A stretch of 27,735 bases of DNA from the NCBI GenBank assembly GCA_002345505.1, contig DDWJ01000027.1, positions 1-27,735 on the forward strand, written 5' to 3'. Position numbers and translations under genes: made by a program. Below are positions 1 to 6,567 of this stretch, piece after piece (position 1 is the stretch's first letter; each line of letters starts with the position of its first letter). Below the pieces are notes generated by a model. That model was not told the DNA's origin. It searched no databases and saw only the letters and a list, made by a program, of their open reading frames with translations. This DNA comes from Caryophanales bacterium UBA2289 (lineage in GTDB: Bacteria; Bacillota_I; Bacilli_A; Izemoplasmatales; Hujiaoplasmataceae).

Positions 1-35
1 TCTTTGAAAGTCAAACCTATGCTTTCAATATGGGT

Positions 36-55
36 TGAATGTCCTATTTTAATAC
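36..55 (-). repeat. TGTATTAAAATAGG repeat, copy 1
   Basis: On the minus strand this reads TGTATTAAAATAGGACATTC. It matches copy 4 at 4150-4170 almost base for base, and the similarity continues into the flanking CAACCCATATT (26-35 here, 4142-4149 there). Copies 2 and 3 lie on the opposite strand at 169-190 and 2764-2785. Confidence 0.55.
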
Positions 56-56
56 A

Positions 57-109
57 ATTTTACATCCCTAGCGGAAATTTTACACCCCCATCTAAAAAAA
101 TTACGCCCC
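57..109 (-). repeat. Tandem ~20-bp units resembling an IS21-type end
   Basis: Read on the minus strand, three consecutive units of about 21 bases each begin GGGGCGTAATT, GGGGGTGTAAAATT and GGGATGTAAAATT. They run directly into a TGTATTAAAATAGG motif. Multiple short repeats inside the termini are characteristic of IS21-family insertion sequences, where the transposase binds them. The family assignment is by resemblance only. No istA/istB-like gene is in the window, so this would be a remnant or the edge of an element lying to the left. Confidence 0.35.
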
Positions 110-168
110 TAAATTATGGCTTAGTTTAGAGGTTTTATTTCAGAGTGATATTGGGCTGATGATTTCTA

Positions 169-190
169 TGTGTCAAAATAGGTTATTCCA
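169..190 (+). repeat. TGTRTCAAAATAGG repeat, copy 2
   Basis: This reads TGTGTCAAAATAGGTTATTC. It is the most diverged of four copies and is oriented like copy 3 at 2764. It may be another element end, but alone it is weak. Confidence 0.4.
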
Positions 191-386
191 CTATCTACTT
201 ATTGTTTGGTAGCGAACCCAATGTCTAATAGTTCATATCCACTATTCTTTCGATTTTATATACATATATTACTATAAACACGTTTTAATAACCATACCAT
301 TCCAAATTCCTATTATTGTAATTACCGTTATTATGAAATATATTCATATAAAGCAGGCAAATAACTAACCAATTCTAAAAAACAAA

Positions 387-1193
387 TCACCTGATGATTC
401 CATAAATCCCTAAAATGCCAACAATTAGTCCTGCTATCGCGATTATAATAAATATAATTGGCACTCCATAAATATCCGAATTCTTCATTGAAATCCAGTA
501 AATTTTGTTAGGTGTCATTTCTTGATGGTTTGCGTTTTGATACATACAATAAATATGTCTGAAGCGAAATATCGCTCCCATAAGAAGATAAATAGCCATT
601 ATTAACAAGAATGTTGACATTCCAATTAGCATACCATACTCATTATTAAATAAGAAAGCTCCCCCTACCATAAATAATGGAATGAATGGTAGAAAACCAT
701 ATCTCCAAAAATAAGCTAATAGCTTAACTCGCTTAACTTGTTTTTCATCTAGCAACAAAGAATCTTTTTCGCTCTGATAAAGATTCTTTTTGACGTCTTT
801 GTTCATGCCTTGAATAGACAAATTCAATGAATTGTACTGGATATATTCTTCTAGTTTCAATGATAGGTCTGCTTTTTCATGAAATTGAAATATTTTATAT
901 TTTGGATATACCCAAGCACAACCATCTATCAATAAAACATAACTATCATTTTCCTTGAAAATATATTCCATCAATAATCTGTTGTTTTTTCGATACAAAA
1001 TAAATCCAGTTGAATTATCAATTATTTCATCTCCAAAAACAAAAAGAACCTCATCTTCAATAAGCATATCGAGGAGTGTCTCGTGTATAAGTACTTTATC
1101 AATTTCATAATCAGAGATTTCAAATATATTAGTGTGATAAAATCCATCAACGATGTAAAATGATTCCCTAATATCTTCTTTTGTCATTCCCAT
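387..1193 (-). CDS. Hypothetical membrane protein
   Basis: I do not recognise this 268-residue protein. Residues 1 to about 150 are soluble and acidic, with alternating hydrophobic strands. The C-terminal part has three or four hydrophobic helices: a pair around residues 163-210 separated by a short NNEYG turn, and a final one from about 245 rich in Ile and Gly. The start is supported by GAGG six bases upstream of ATG; a second Met two codons later is possible but too far from that site. The stop is TGA, evidence that UGA is not read as Trp in this organism. It sits alone between intergenic tracts in the accessory end of the window. Nothing in the sequence indicates a substrate or role. Confidence 0.6.
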   Translation of the reverse strand: MGMTKEDIRESFYIVDGFYHTNIFEISDYEIDKVLIHETLLDMLIEDEVLFVFGDEIIDNSTGFILYRKNNRLLMEYIFKENDSYVLLIDGCAWVYPKYKIFQFHEKADLSLKLEEYIQYNSLNLSIQGMNKDVKKNLYQSEKDSLLLDEKQVKRVKLLAYFWRYGFLPFIPLFMVGGAFLFNNEYGMLIGMSTFLLIMAIYLLMGAIFRFRHIYCMYQNANHQEMTPNKIYWISMKNSDIYGVPIIFIIIAIAGLIVGILGIYGIIR

Positions 1194-1265
1194 ATATACC
1201 TCTGTATTATCAATTATTTCATTTTTATTGCTGTTTTACCATATTATAACTTAATACGCTTGCCA

Positions 1266-1771
1266 CTATTTAAATATTAGTAATATAGCTTTTTGTATTT
1301 CATTATGTGTCTTCTTAATTGGATTCAAATTGGTAATACGACATAATTCTTCTACAAAATTATTAAAACTATCTTTCTTTGTAATACTGAAACTTGAGAA
1401 AAACAGCGCTTTCTTAAAACCTTTTCTTTCTATCATTAAACATGAGAAGTGGCCATAGAGAACTGTTTTGCTTGATGTAATGATTATGTTTTTATATCCA
1501 TATAATTAATTTTTCTTAATCTAAATATCGGATAGCTTTTATATACTAATCTGTTCTCTTCAAGAATTGCAGTATACTTATTTTCTTTGCCATAATAAAG
1601 TGAATATATAAAAAACAAAATCCCAAAAAGGGCAATAAAAATTGATAAAATTATTTGTTCAAGAATAATGAGCCCATATATTCCTACACCAATAGTAGAC
1701 AGACTTAATGGAATCATTATAAATGATGTAATAAAAGTTATGTGATTCTTATCTTTTCCTTCGATAATCAT
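1266..1771 (-). pseudogene. Frameshifted small membrane protein with PH-like C-terminal half
   Basis: The first frame (1484-1771, 95 codons) encodes two hydrophobic helices and then a strand-rich stretch ending RLRKINYMDIKT. Translation then stops, but the neighbouring -1 frame stays open from 1490 to a TAG at 1266. It continues naturally with NIIITSSKTVLYGHFSCL, MIERKGFKK and FVEELCRIT. The join falls on a run of five A at 1489-1493 (minus strand), and one extra A would restore a protein of about 168 residues. Two helices followed by a compact beta-rich segment resemble small bacterial membrane proteins with a PH-like domain. Causes could be mutation, sequencing error or -1 slippage, since the AAA codon can re-pair one base back. 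Confidence 0.6.
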
Positions 1772-1962
1772 AAGGACCTCCTCGCTAGTTATTCAAGAAT
1801 ATTATATATTGGATTAAGAAAATACTCATTGCCGTTATTTTTATCATTTCTCATATATATGAAGTGTATAAGTAAAAGTTTTCTCATTCAAAAAATTAAT
1901 TTTATAACTTTTTTGTTTAAAACCCTGAGTTGATTTTTAAATAGTATATTTTAAATCACTTT

Positions 1963-2478
1963 TTAAGAGATAATAATTCTCTCGCTAATTACTCTAAACT
2001 CTTGTATATTTCCATTAATATCTTGAGCTAGGAATTCAAAATTGTATAGATTGTCTTCCCAGTACAGCTCGACATATAATATCCACCAGTCTGTGTCTGA
2101 TTTTTTGAGATCAGTGGTTGCGATATTATAAAAATCAATGTAATTAATATTAGAATACTCATTCTTTGAATCTATCGAAATTTTTATAGAATCAATATTT
2201 TTATCAACAGATATTAATTTACAATCGTGAAGATTATATAATTCAATAAGGGATTCAGGTAGTATTAATTGCATGTCCTTTTGATGCGTATAATATCTTT
2301 TCGTAATTGAATCTAATTTAGTTTTTTCTTCTATATAATTATCAATTGAACCAAATTTTTTTAGAAACATGTTATATGAATATTCATCAATTTCTTTCAA
2401 TTGCTTAATTTGATCAGTTGGGAGAGAACTCCCAACTATTTGCATTTGTCTATATGCTTCAATATTCAATATTCTCAT
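1963..2478 (-). CDS. Hypothetical protein (possibly DUF4085-like)
   Basis: This 171-residue soluble protein starts after a good site (AGGAGG, six bases before ATG). It has no signal peptide or membrane helix. The N-terminal half is helical and lysine-rich. The C-terminal half contains a LHDCKLISV segment followed by strand-like repeats and a WWILYVELYW segment. The LHD-x-K-(I/L) pattern after a helical N-terminus recalls uncharacterised Firmicutes proteins of the DUF4085 type, but I cannot confirm this by eye. It stands alone with long AT-rich flanks, so no operon context helps. Confidence 0.6.
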   Translation of the reverse strand: MRILNIEAYRQMQIVGSSLPTDQIKQLKEIDEYSYNMFLKKFGSIDNYIEEKTKLDSITKRYYTHQKDMQLILPESLIELYNLHDCKLISVDKNIDSIKISIDSKNEYSNINYIDFYNIATTDLKKSDTDWWILYVELYWEDNLYNFEFLAQDINGNIQEFRVISERIIIS

Positions 2479-2796
2479 TTTTGTTCCTCCTAATTTAATG
2501 CTTGCTTGAATAATTTTTCAGATAGAATAATAAATGAATCATTATAGATAAGATTATATCATTAATTATAAATTTATAAAAGCAGCACTTATATTCCATA
2601 ATTCATAAATACTCCTTCATAACACAGATTTTCTAAAACAATCTAAAATTAAATTATACCTATGCCTCCATTATCTAAGGCCAAACCATATGGTAGTATG
2701 GATTGATATAAAAAAATAATTCATATTAGTAATCGTGTAAATGATTCTTAATTTCTAAAAAAATGTATCAAAATAGGTCATTCTCTATCAGTAAAT
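2479..2796. other. Gene-free AT-rich stretch
   Basis: I find no coding frame. It contains several TATAAT-like hexamers on the minus strand (for example 2541-2546 and 2553-2558) that could serve the gene ending at 1963, though no good -35 accompanies them. Near its right end is copy 3 of the TGTATCAAAATAGG repeat, 12 bases beyond the stop of the next gene. Confidence 0.5.
2764..2785 (+). repeat. Left inverted repeat of the AbiEi/XRE module (copy 3)
   Basis: The 18 bases TGTATCAAAATAGGTCAT at 2764-2781 match the reverse complement of 4153-4170 with a single mismatch. The two arms face inward and enclose the AbiEi-like and XRE genes, about 1.4 kb. TG...CA ends are typical of several IS families. 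No clear target-site duplication is visible next to the arms. Confidence 0.5.
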
Positions 2797-3336
2797 TTAT
2801 GCATTACCTTTTATAAGGTCGTCAATACTAATATTGTAAATCTGAGATAATTGGTAGATTACATCAAGCCTAACTAATCTAGTTCCCATCTCATAACTTT
2901 TAAGAGTAGCTTCACTAATGTGTAGGAGTTCAGCCATAAACTTTAATGACATACCATGATACAGTCTTTGTTCTTTTATCGACTTACCGATTTTTACTTT
3001 ATCAATGGATTTGAGTTTCAACTTATGTTTAGGAAAACAGATTCGACTCCAATTTCTCATGATTGCATCTAAGTTATTAAATGTTTCAAAATTATGTTTA
3101 AGTTCCACATTATTGATCAATGATTTTTCTAGTAATTGATTTTGTTCTTCAGAAAGTGAACATTTTAATACTTCATACTGTTCCATAATTTCTTTTGCTT
3201 CTTTGTATTTTTTGATGTTTTTAATACGGTAACTCGTACTTTCAATGCCATCATATGCTTTGATGACAGACTTGGCTCGTCTTAAATAATGTCTGCACCA
3301 ATTCCAGAAGTCTGTTTCATTGTTTCTAAAGTGCAT
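2797..3336 (-). CDS. Helical protein with C-terminal XRE helix-turn-helix
   Basis: Residues 1 to about 115 form an unrecognised helical region beginning MHFRNNETDFWNW and rich in Lys, Tyr and Glu. The last ~60 residues are a clear XRE/Cro helix-turn-helix (SIKEQRLYHGMSLKFMAELL, then ISEATLKSYE). I chose the internal ATG at 3336 because AAAGAGAA precedes it at reasonable spacing; the longer frame from 3369 has no ribosome site. It overlaps the end of the AbiEi-like gene by 11 bases, so the two are translated in concert. AbiEi antitoxins normally pair with an AbiEii nucleotidyltransferase toxin, and none is here. This protein is therefore either a co-regulator or an unusual partner. Confidence 0.65.
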   Translation of the reverse strand: MHFRNNETDFWNWCRHYLRRAKSVIKAYDGIESTSYRIKNIKKYKEAKEIMEQYEVLKCSLSEEQNQLLEKSLINNVELKHNFETFNNLDAIMRNWSRICFPKHKLKLKSIDKVKIGKSIKEQRLYHGMSLKFMAELLHISEATLKSYEMGTRLVRLDVIYQLSQIYNISIDDLIKGNA

Positions 3337-3973
3337 TAATGTAGTTCTCTTTGTATATAAGTAATGCATTGTTTTTAATAGATAGCTTACTCAATAAACC
3401 ATCAAGAGTGGCTATGGTTGAATACTTATACTTATGGTGAGTAATGATCACTTTGAAAATTTCATCAGTATAAGAATTTACTCCAGCTTCTTTTTCTTCA
3501 TTATAACGAATATAGTTGATATCTTTTATTGTGCTTACTTTTTCTATTAATTCTAAAGCAGTTACTAAACGCACAACTTCATCATAGAAATAAGTATCGA
3601 ATTTCATTAAGTGATATTTCCCAATGGATTTGTTGTTAGAAATGATCCTGTTCGTATAGATTTCTATAATATCCTCATCTAAATCACCAATATCATAATA
3701 GTTATACATTTCTTTACCAATCATCATTCCACTAAAACGTTCAACATAATAATAATTGATAGCCTTATCTATATCCAACTCATCATCAAAATTGACAATA
3801 TATACACCTTTGGCAATATTAGAAACAATTCCCTCTTCTTCTAATCTGTTTAGTATTTTTAGTAATGTCTTATATGGAATTAAAGAGAACCGATGATTTT
3901 GCTCATATTGAACATCGAATATATGTCCTTGATTTTGACTAAAAAACTCTCTTAATGTTTTCGTATAATTCAT
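3326..3973 (-). CDS. AbiEi-like type IV antitoxin family protein (DUF6088-like)
   Basis: This is a 215-residue protein. The N-terminal ~65 residues look like a winged helix (KTLLKILNRLEEEGIVSNI, then GVYIV), the DNA-binding arrangement of AbiEi and the related DUF6088 family. A longer alpha/beta C-terminal region follows. In characterised AbiE systems the antitoxin represses its own promoter and counteracts a nucleotidyltransferase toxin; here only the antitoxin-like gene is recognisable. The start is supported by GAGGGTG about six bases upstream. Its promoter region runs into the GTCGAC-rich repeat at 4010-4140, so those palindromes could be operators for this or the neighbouring regulator. 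Family assignment is by pattern, not search. Confidence 0.65.
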   Translation of the reverse strand: MNYTKTLREFFSQNQGHIFDVQYEQNHRFSLIPYKTLLKILNRLEEEGIVSNIAKGVYIVNFDDELDIDKAINYYYVERFSGMMIGKEMYNYYDIGDLDEDIIEIYTNRIISNNKSIGKYHLMKFDTYFYDEVVRLVTALELIEKVSTIKDINYIRYNEEKEAGVNSYTDEIFKVIITHHKYKYSTIATLDGLLSKLSIKNNALLIYKENYINAL

Positions 3974-4009
3974 TTTTTCACCCTCTTTAACTATAATATA
4001 CCTTATTAT

Positions 4010-4147
4010 GTCGACATTTTAAATAGTTTACTCGACATTGTCGACTTTTTTCTAAACGATTAAATATTCCTGAAACCTGCCTATAGAGGGGAAAGTATAA
4101 AAAAGACATCTTGTATTGGATACAAAATGTCGACTTTTTAAATATGG
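4010..4147. repeat. GTCGAC-rich ~135-bp direct repeat, copy A
   Basis: This segment repeats at 6344-6480. The first 36 bases agree at about 31 positions. The last 40 bases before the end (4099-4138 versus 6432-6471) are identical. Each copy has GTCGAC three times (here 4010, 4040 and 4129), a CTCGAC half-copy, and a hairpin. Similarity continues into ATATGG, which in copy B is the encoded CCA end of tRNA-Gly. Copy A lies between the SWIM gene and the AbiEi-like gene. Confidence 0.85.
4097..4131 (-). terminator. Hairpin terminator after the SWIM gene
   Basis: On the minus strand a 12-bp stem with one mismatch (GACATTTTGTAT, loop CCA, ATACAAGATGTC; 4105-4131) is followed by a T-rich run. It is about 30 bases downstream of the SWIM gene stop and would end the XRE-ImmA-PIN-SWIM transcript. 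The hairpin belongs to repeat copy A. Confidence 0.65.
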
Positions 4148-4149
4148 GT

Positions 4150-4170
4150 TGTATGACCTATTTTAATACA
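4150..4170 (-). repeat. Right inverted repeat of the AbiEi/XRE module (copy 4)
   Basis: On the minus strand this reads TGTATTAAAATAGGTCAT and pairs with 2764-2781 (17 of 18 bases). It overlaps the stop codon of the SWIM gene, whose last codons TTG TAT TAA lie inside the repeat. An insertion abutting the gene end could have supplied the present stop codon. Confidence 0.55.
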
Positions 4171-4618
4171 AATCATCATCATAAAACTCATAATCAATCA
4201 TGTATTCAAGTAATTTTTCTTTTAATTCCTTTTTCGTTAGTTTATTTAAGTGTTTCTCTATCTCTTTGATACGTTCTTCTCGCATTATTATTGATGATTG
4301 GAAACGCTTTTCTTCCTCTTTTTCATAACGTTCAACTTCTTCGATATATTCTTTTGCCTCTTCTGGAAAAATTGTAAAGTATGATGCCACCATATGTTTA
4401 CAGATAATTCTTCTACCATCAGCATGAGGACAATTACATGTAGATTTACGTGGATGATTTATGTCTAAATGAATACTATATATTTTGTTTTCATCATTAC
4501 TTACTTTTACATCAAACTCATCATTGCTTAATTTTTTTACTTCTACAACTTTTCCTTGTATGTAATAATTGTATCCTCTCCACAGAGATTTATAACTACT
4601 TAACTCTTTTAATCCCAT
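4163..4618 (-). CDS. SWIM zinc-finger protein
   Basis: This is a 151-residue protein. Its N-terminal half ends in a SWIM motif: Cys-x-Cys, a spacer, then Cys-x-His (STCNCPHADGRRIICKHMVA, about residues 61-80). SWIM domains bind zinc and mediate DNA or protein contacts. The C-terminal ~70 residues are a highly charged helical, probably coiled-coil region. The start is firm: AAGGAGG six bases upstream of ATG. It follows the PIN-like gene by 18 bases and is the last gene of the XRE-ImmA-PIN-SWIM unit, before the terminator of repeat copy A. Small SWIM proteins are widespread and mostly uncharacterised. A role in the neighbouring toxin-antitoxin-like system is only inferred from the shared transcript. 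Confidence 0.8.
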   Translation of the reverse strand: MGLKELSSYKSLWRGYNYYIQGKVVEVKKLSNDEFDVKVSNDENKIYSIHLDINHPRKSTCNCPHADGRRIICKHMVASYFTIFPEEAKEYIEEVERYEKEEEKRFQSSIIMREERIKEIEKHLNKLTKKELKEKLLEYMIDYEFYDDDLY

Positions 4619-4636
4619 ATGTGCCTCCTTAAAAAA

Positions 4637-5163
4637 TTAAAGACTGTTTAGGTAATCCGAGAATGTACTAAAAGGTAATTTTCTCTTTTTTGCTATCATT
4701 TGTATCCAAATTGCGTCAGCTTGTGCAATTGTTAACACGCCATCATTAACTACTTTGTGCATAATATCATGAGTTGCTATATGATTTAATCCATAAAGAT
4801 TCACATAATGACTTACATCTCGAAAATTGTTGCTGGCTAATATTCCATTATTCTTTTTCGTTAATACAATTGCAGCTGCTTCACCTCTACCAATCAAGGT
4901 AAAGAGCTTGCTCTAGTATGATCAGTCAAATCTAGGTAAAGATTATTCTCATCAGTATTAATAAGAATATCTTCGATCAATAGATTACCGTTAGTTACCA
5001 TCACATCAATCCTTTGACGTAGGTGAGGCACTCTGGAAATCTCATTATAAACTTGTCTTGGGATTATCATGTCACTACCGAAGCAATGAATAAGTAAATG
5101 CTGAGTTTGGGTCCATAAAAAAGAAGATATGCAATCTGTATCGAAAAAGACTATTTTAGTCAT
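4637..5163 (-). pseudogene. PIN-like domain protein, frameshifted
   Basis: The N-terminal frame starts at the ATG at 5163 (MTKIVFFDTDC), with GGAG about 11 bases upstream. It overlaps the ImmA stop by eight bases, in the string ATGACTAA. An early Asp in a hydrophobic strand (FFDTDC) is typical of PIN nucleases. The frame runs to LTDHTRASSLP and stops at 4894. From about 4907 the -1 frame continues KLFTLIGRGEAAAIVLTKKN, then GILASNNFRDV, the expected C-terminal half with the G-x-GE-A and later acidic motifs. One missing base restores about 176 residues. PIN-like genes next to XRE and ImmA are a known toxin-antitoxin-like arrangement. Here the presumed toxin is broken, or the base is a sequencing error. 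Confidence 0.7.
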
Positions 5164-5890
5164 AAATATCTTCTTCTCCATTATCATCAAAAACAATATC
5201 ACTTCTAAATGCTTCTAATAAATATTCTTCATACTTCCCATCTGAAATTAAACCCAAATCCTTTAATTCTAATGCTTTTTTTAAATATGATCCATATGTT
5301 TTAGGTTCTTCAATATCTGTAGACAAGTAAAGTGATACATCGAATCCGTATTTTTTTGCATTTTTAACAATATTTCTTTTGTATTGTTCGGATTCTTCAG
5401 AAGTCATATATTCTTCTTGAATTAGGCGTACAAGTACAGCATTTCTACTCACTCTAAAATACTGTTCAATCTCCAAAATATCATGCAAATCGATCTTCTT
5501 AGTTCCATCTTTTGTAAGTTTATTATAAAAACGGGTAAAACTTGAATCAGGCATAAGTAAATATGAGGCAAATAAATTAGCCTCCTTCTCCACTTTAAAA
5601 TTAGCCTGAGTATATAAACTTATTGAAGTCTTTTCCCCATCATAAAAATAATGATATAGCTCATGAGCTATGGAAAAGGCTTGTCTACCTAAAGTGGAGT
5701 TGGAATTAATCGCAATTAAATTTGCTGATTTAATACAAACTCCACTAATCTCCTCTTTAAATGGGTAAAAAATTAAAGTTATGTCTGAATTTGTATGCAC
5801 TAATGAAAATAAATCCATTGGTGAATTATCATCAACACCAAAGTGTTCACGGATACTAAGTGCGCGACGTTGTAAAACTAATCTATCCAT
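5156..5890 (-). CDS. ImmA/IrrE-family metallopeptidase
   Basis: This 244-residue protein has the zinc-peptidase motif HELYH at residues 76-80 and a downstream Glu in KEANLFASYLLMP (about residue 103), the usual ImmA/IrrE third ligand. Enzymes of this family cleave a partner XRE repressor to switch on the genes it controls (ICEBs1 ImmA, Deinococcus IrrE). The XRE gene lies immediately upstream and overlaps it by eight bases (ATGGATAG), so coupled translation is likely. The C-terminal ~100 residues are helical and acidic, with no motif I recognise. Downstream it overlaps the PIN-like gene. The likely target is the XRE protein encoded at 5883-6221; that pairing is inference from context. Confidence 0.88.
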   Translation of the reverse strand: MDRLVLQRRALSIREHFGVDDNSPMDLFSLVHTNSDITLIFYPFKEEISGVCIKSANLIAINSNSTLGRQAFSIAHELYHYFYDGEKTSISLYTQANFKVEKEANLFASYLLMPDSSFTRFYNKLTKDGTKKIDLHDILEIEQYFRVSRNAVLVRLIQEEYMTSEESEQYKRNIVKNAKKYGFDVSLYLSTDIEEPKTYGSYLKKALELKDLGLISDGKYEEYLLEAFRSDIVFDDNGEEDIYD

Positions 5891-6221
5891 TGTGTCTTTC
5901 CAAAATTGTATTCATTTCGCTAATGTTCATAGCAATTCTATTTATATTTGAAATGTCTTCAAGTGAGGATAAACTTAAATTAGTCTTTCTAAAGGATGGT
6001 GATAAAGCGCGCAAATTCTTTGAATCTTTATATATATCATTTAGGTGAATACCAAAAAGTGAACATGCTCTTTCAAGATTGCTCACACTTATTGTTCTTT
6101 CTCCACTTTCAAACTTACTTATACTACTTTGTTCTAAGTTTAAATACTTAGCCATTTGTTCTTGGGTAATATTGATTTTTTTTCTTAATTTCTTAAAATT
6201 TTCTCTCATAATTTCTTCCAT
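5883..6221 (-). CDS. XRE-family repressor, first gene of the cassette
   Basis: This 112-residue protein has a Cro/C1-type helix-turn-helix at about residues 8-62 (KKINITQEQMAKYL, then EQSSISKFESGERTISVSNL). The C-terminal tail of ~45 residues is probably the region recognised or cleaved by the adjacent ImmA. The start at 6221 is set by GGAGGGAG nine bases upstream; a second ATG four codons on is less well spaced. A strong promoter lies at 6252-6280. An inverted repeat (6261-6273 with 6301-6319) overlaps the spacer, as expected for an autoregulated operator. The gene opens the XRE-ImmA-PIN-SWIM unit. Confidence 0.88.
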   Translation of the reverse strand: MEEIMRENFKKLRKKINITQEQMAKYLNLEQSSISKFESGERTISVSNLERACSLFGIHLNDIYKDSKNLRALSPSFRKTNLSLSSLEDISNINRIAMNISEMNTILERHNG

Positions 6222-6251
6222 AATATATTACTCCCTCCGTTTACATACCAT

Positions 6252-6280
6252 ATTATACTTCACTTTTGTCATATTTACAA
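6252..6280 (-). promoter_or_regulatory. Promoter of the XRE-ImmA-PIN-SWIM unit
   Basis: On the minus strand there is TTGTAA (6275-6280), a 17-base spacer and TATAAT (6252-6257), about 30 bases before the XRE start. The spacer contains ATGACAAAAGTGA. Confidence 0.75.
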
Positions 6281-6319
6281 TAGCATTACGTTTTATTTTT
6301 ATGACATATTTAAAAGTGA
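6261..6319. promoter_or_regulatory. Candidate XRE operator pair
   Basis: ATGACAAAAGTGA (minus strand, 6261-6273) recurs on the plus strand at 6301-6319 as ATGACATATTTAAAAGTGA, with a six-base insertion. One copy covers the promoter spacer and the other sits upstream of the -35. The placement suits repression by the XRE protein and release by ImmA, but the match is imperfect. Confidence 0.4.
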
Positions 6320-6343
6320 GCATACAACATTATATCTAATTTT

Positions 6344-6477
6344 GTCGACGTTTTAAAGGATTCACTCGACATTGTCGACTTTTTTTTAATGATTTAATAT
6401 TCTTAAAACATTCGTACAAAGGGGGGAAACAAAAAAAGACATCTTGTATTGGATACAAAATGTCGACTTTTATAATA

Positions 6478-6480
<3 letters not shown>
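6344..6480. repeat. GTCGAC-rich ~135-bp direct repeat, copy B
   Basis: This is the second copy of the element at 4010-4147, with GTCGAC at 6344, 6374 and 6462. Its right end is the CCA end of tRNA-Gly, where similarity to copy A stops. Its hairpin serves as the tRNA terminator. The two copies bracket the whole XRE-ImmA-PIN-SWIM cassette. Confidence 0.85.
6431..6464 (-). terminator. Terminator of tRNA-Gly
   Basis: On the minus strand, GACATTTTGTAT-CCA-ATACAAGATGTC (6438-6464) is followed by seven T. It begins about 13 bases after the tRNA CCA end. Confidence 0.8.
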
Positions 6481-6551
<71 letters not shown>

Positions 6552-6567
6552 TTGTTGACGCAAAAAT

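Larger units (their letters stand above)
1..386. other. Gene-free left edge with IS-like repeats
   Basis: I see no convincing coding frame here. The stretch holds a tract of three similar units ending in ACATCCC, ACACCCC and ACGCCCC (about 57-109), and two copies of a short repeat around TCAAAATAGG (36-55 and 169-190). The rest is very AT-rich. It looks like decayed mobile-element DNA, but no transposase is present in the window. Confidence 0.5.

Noticed and set aside
1742..1933. Plus-strand open frame of 63 codons
   Set aside because: It starts inside the opposite-strand membrane gene, has no ribosome site and consists of AT-driven Phe/Leu/Ile/Ser codons.
4007..4140. CRISPR array suggested by repeated GTCGAC blocks
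   Set aside because: The blocks are too short and too few, the spacers are not unique, and the same arrangement is duplicated as a unit; no cas genes.
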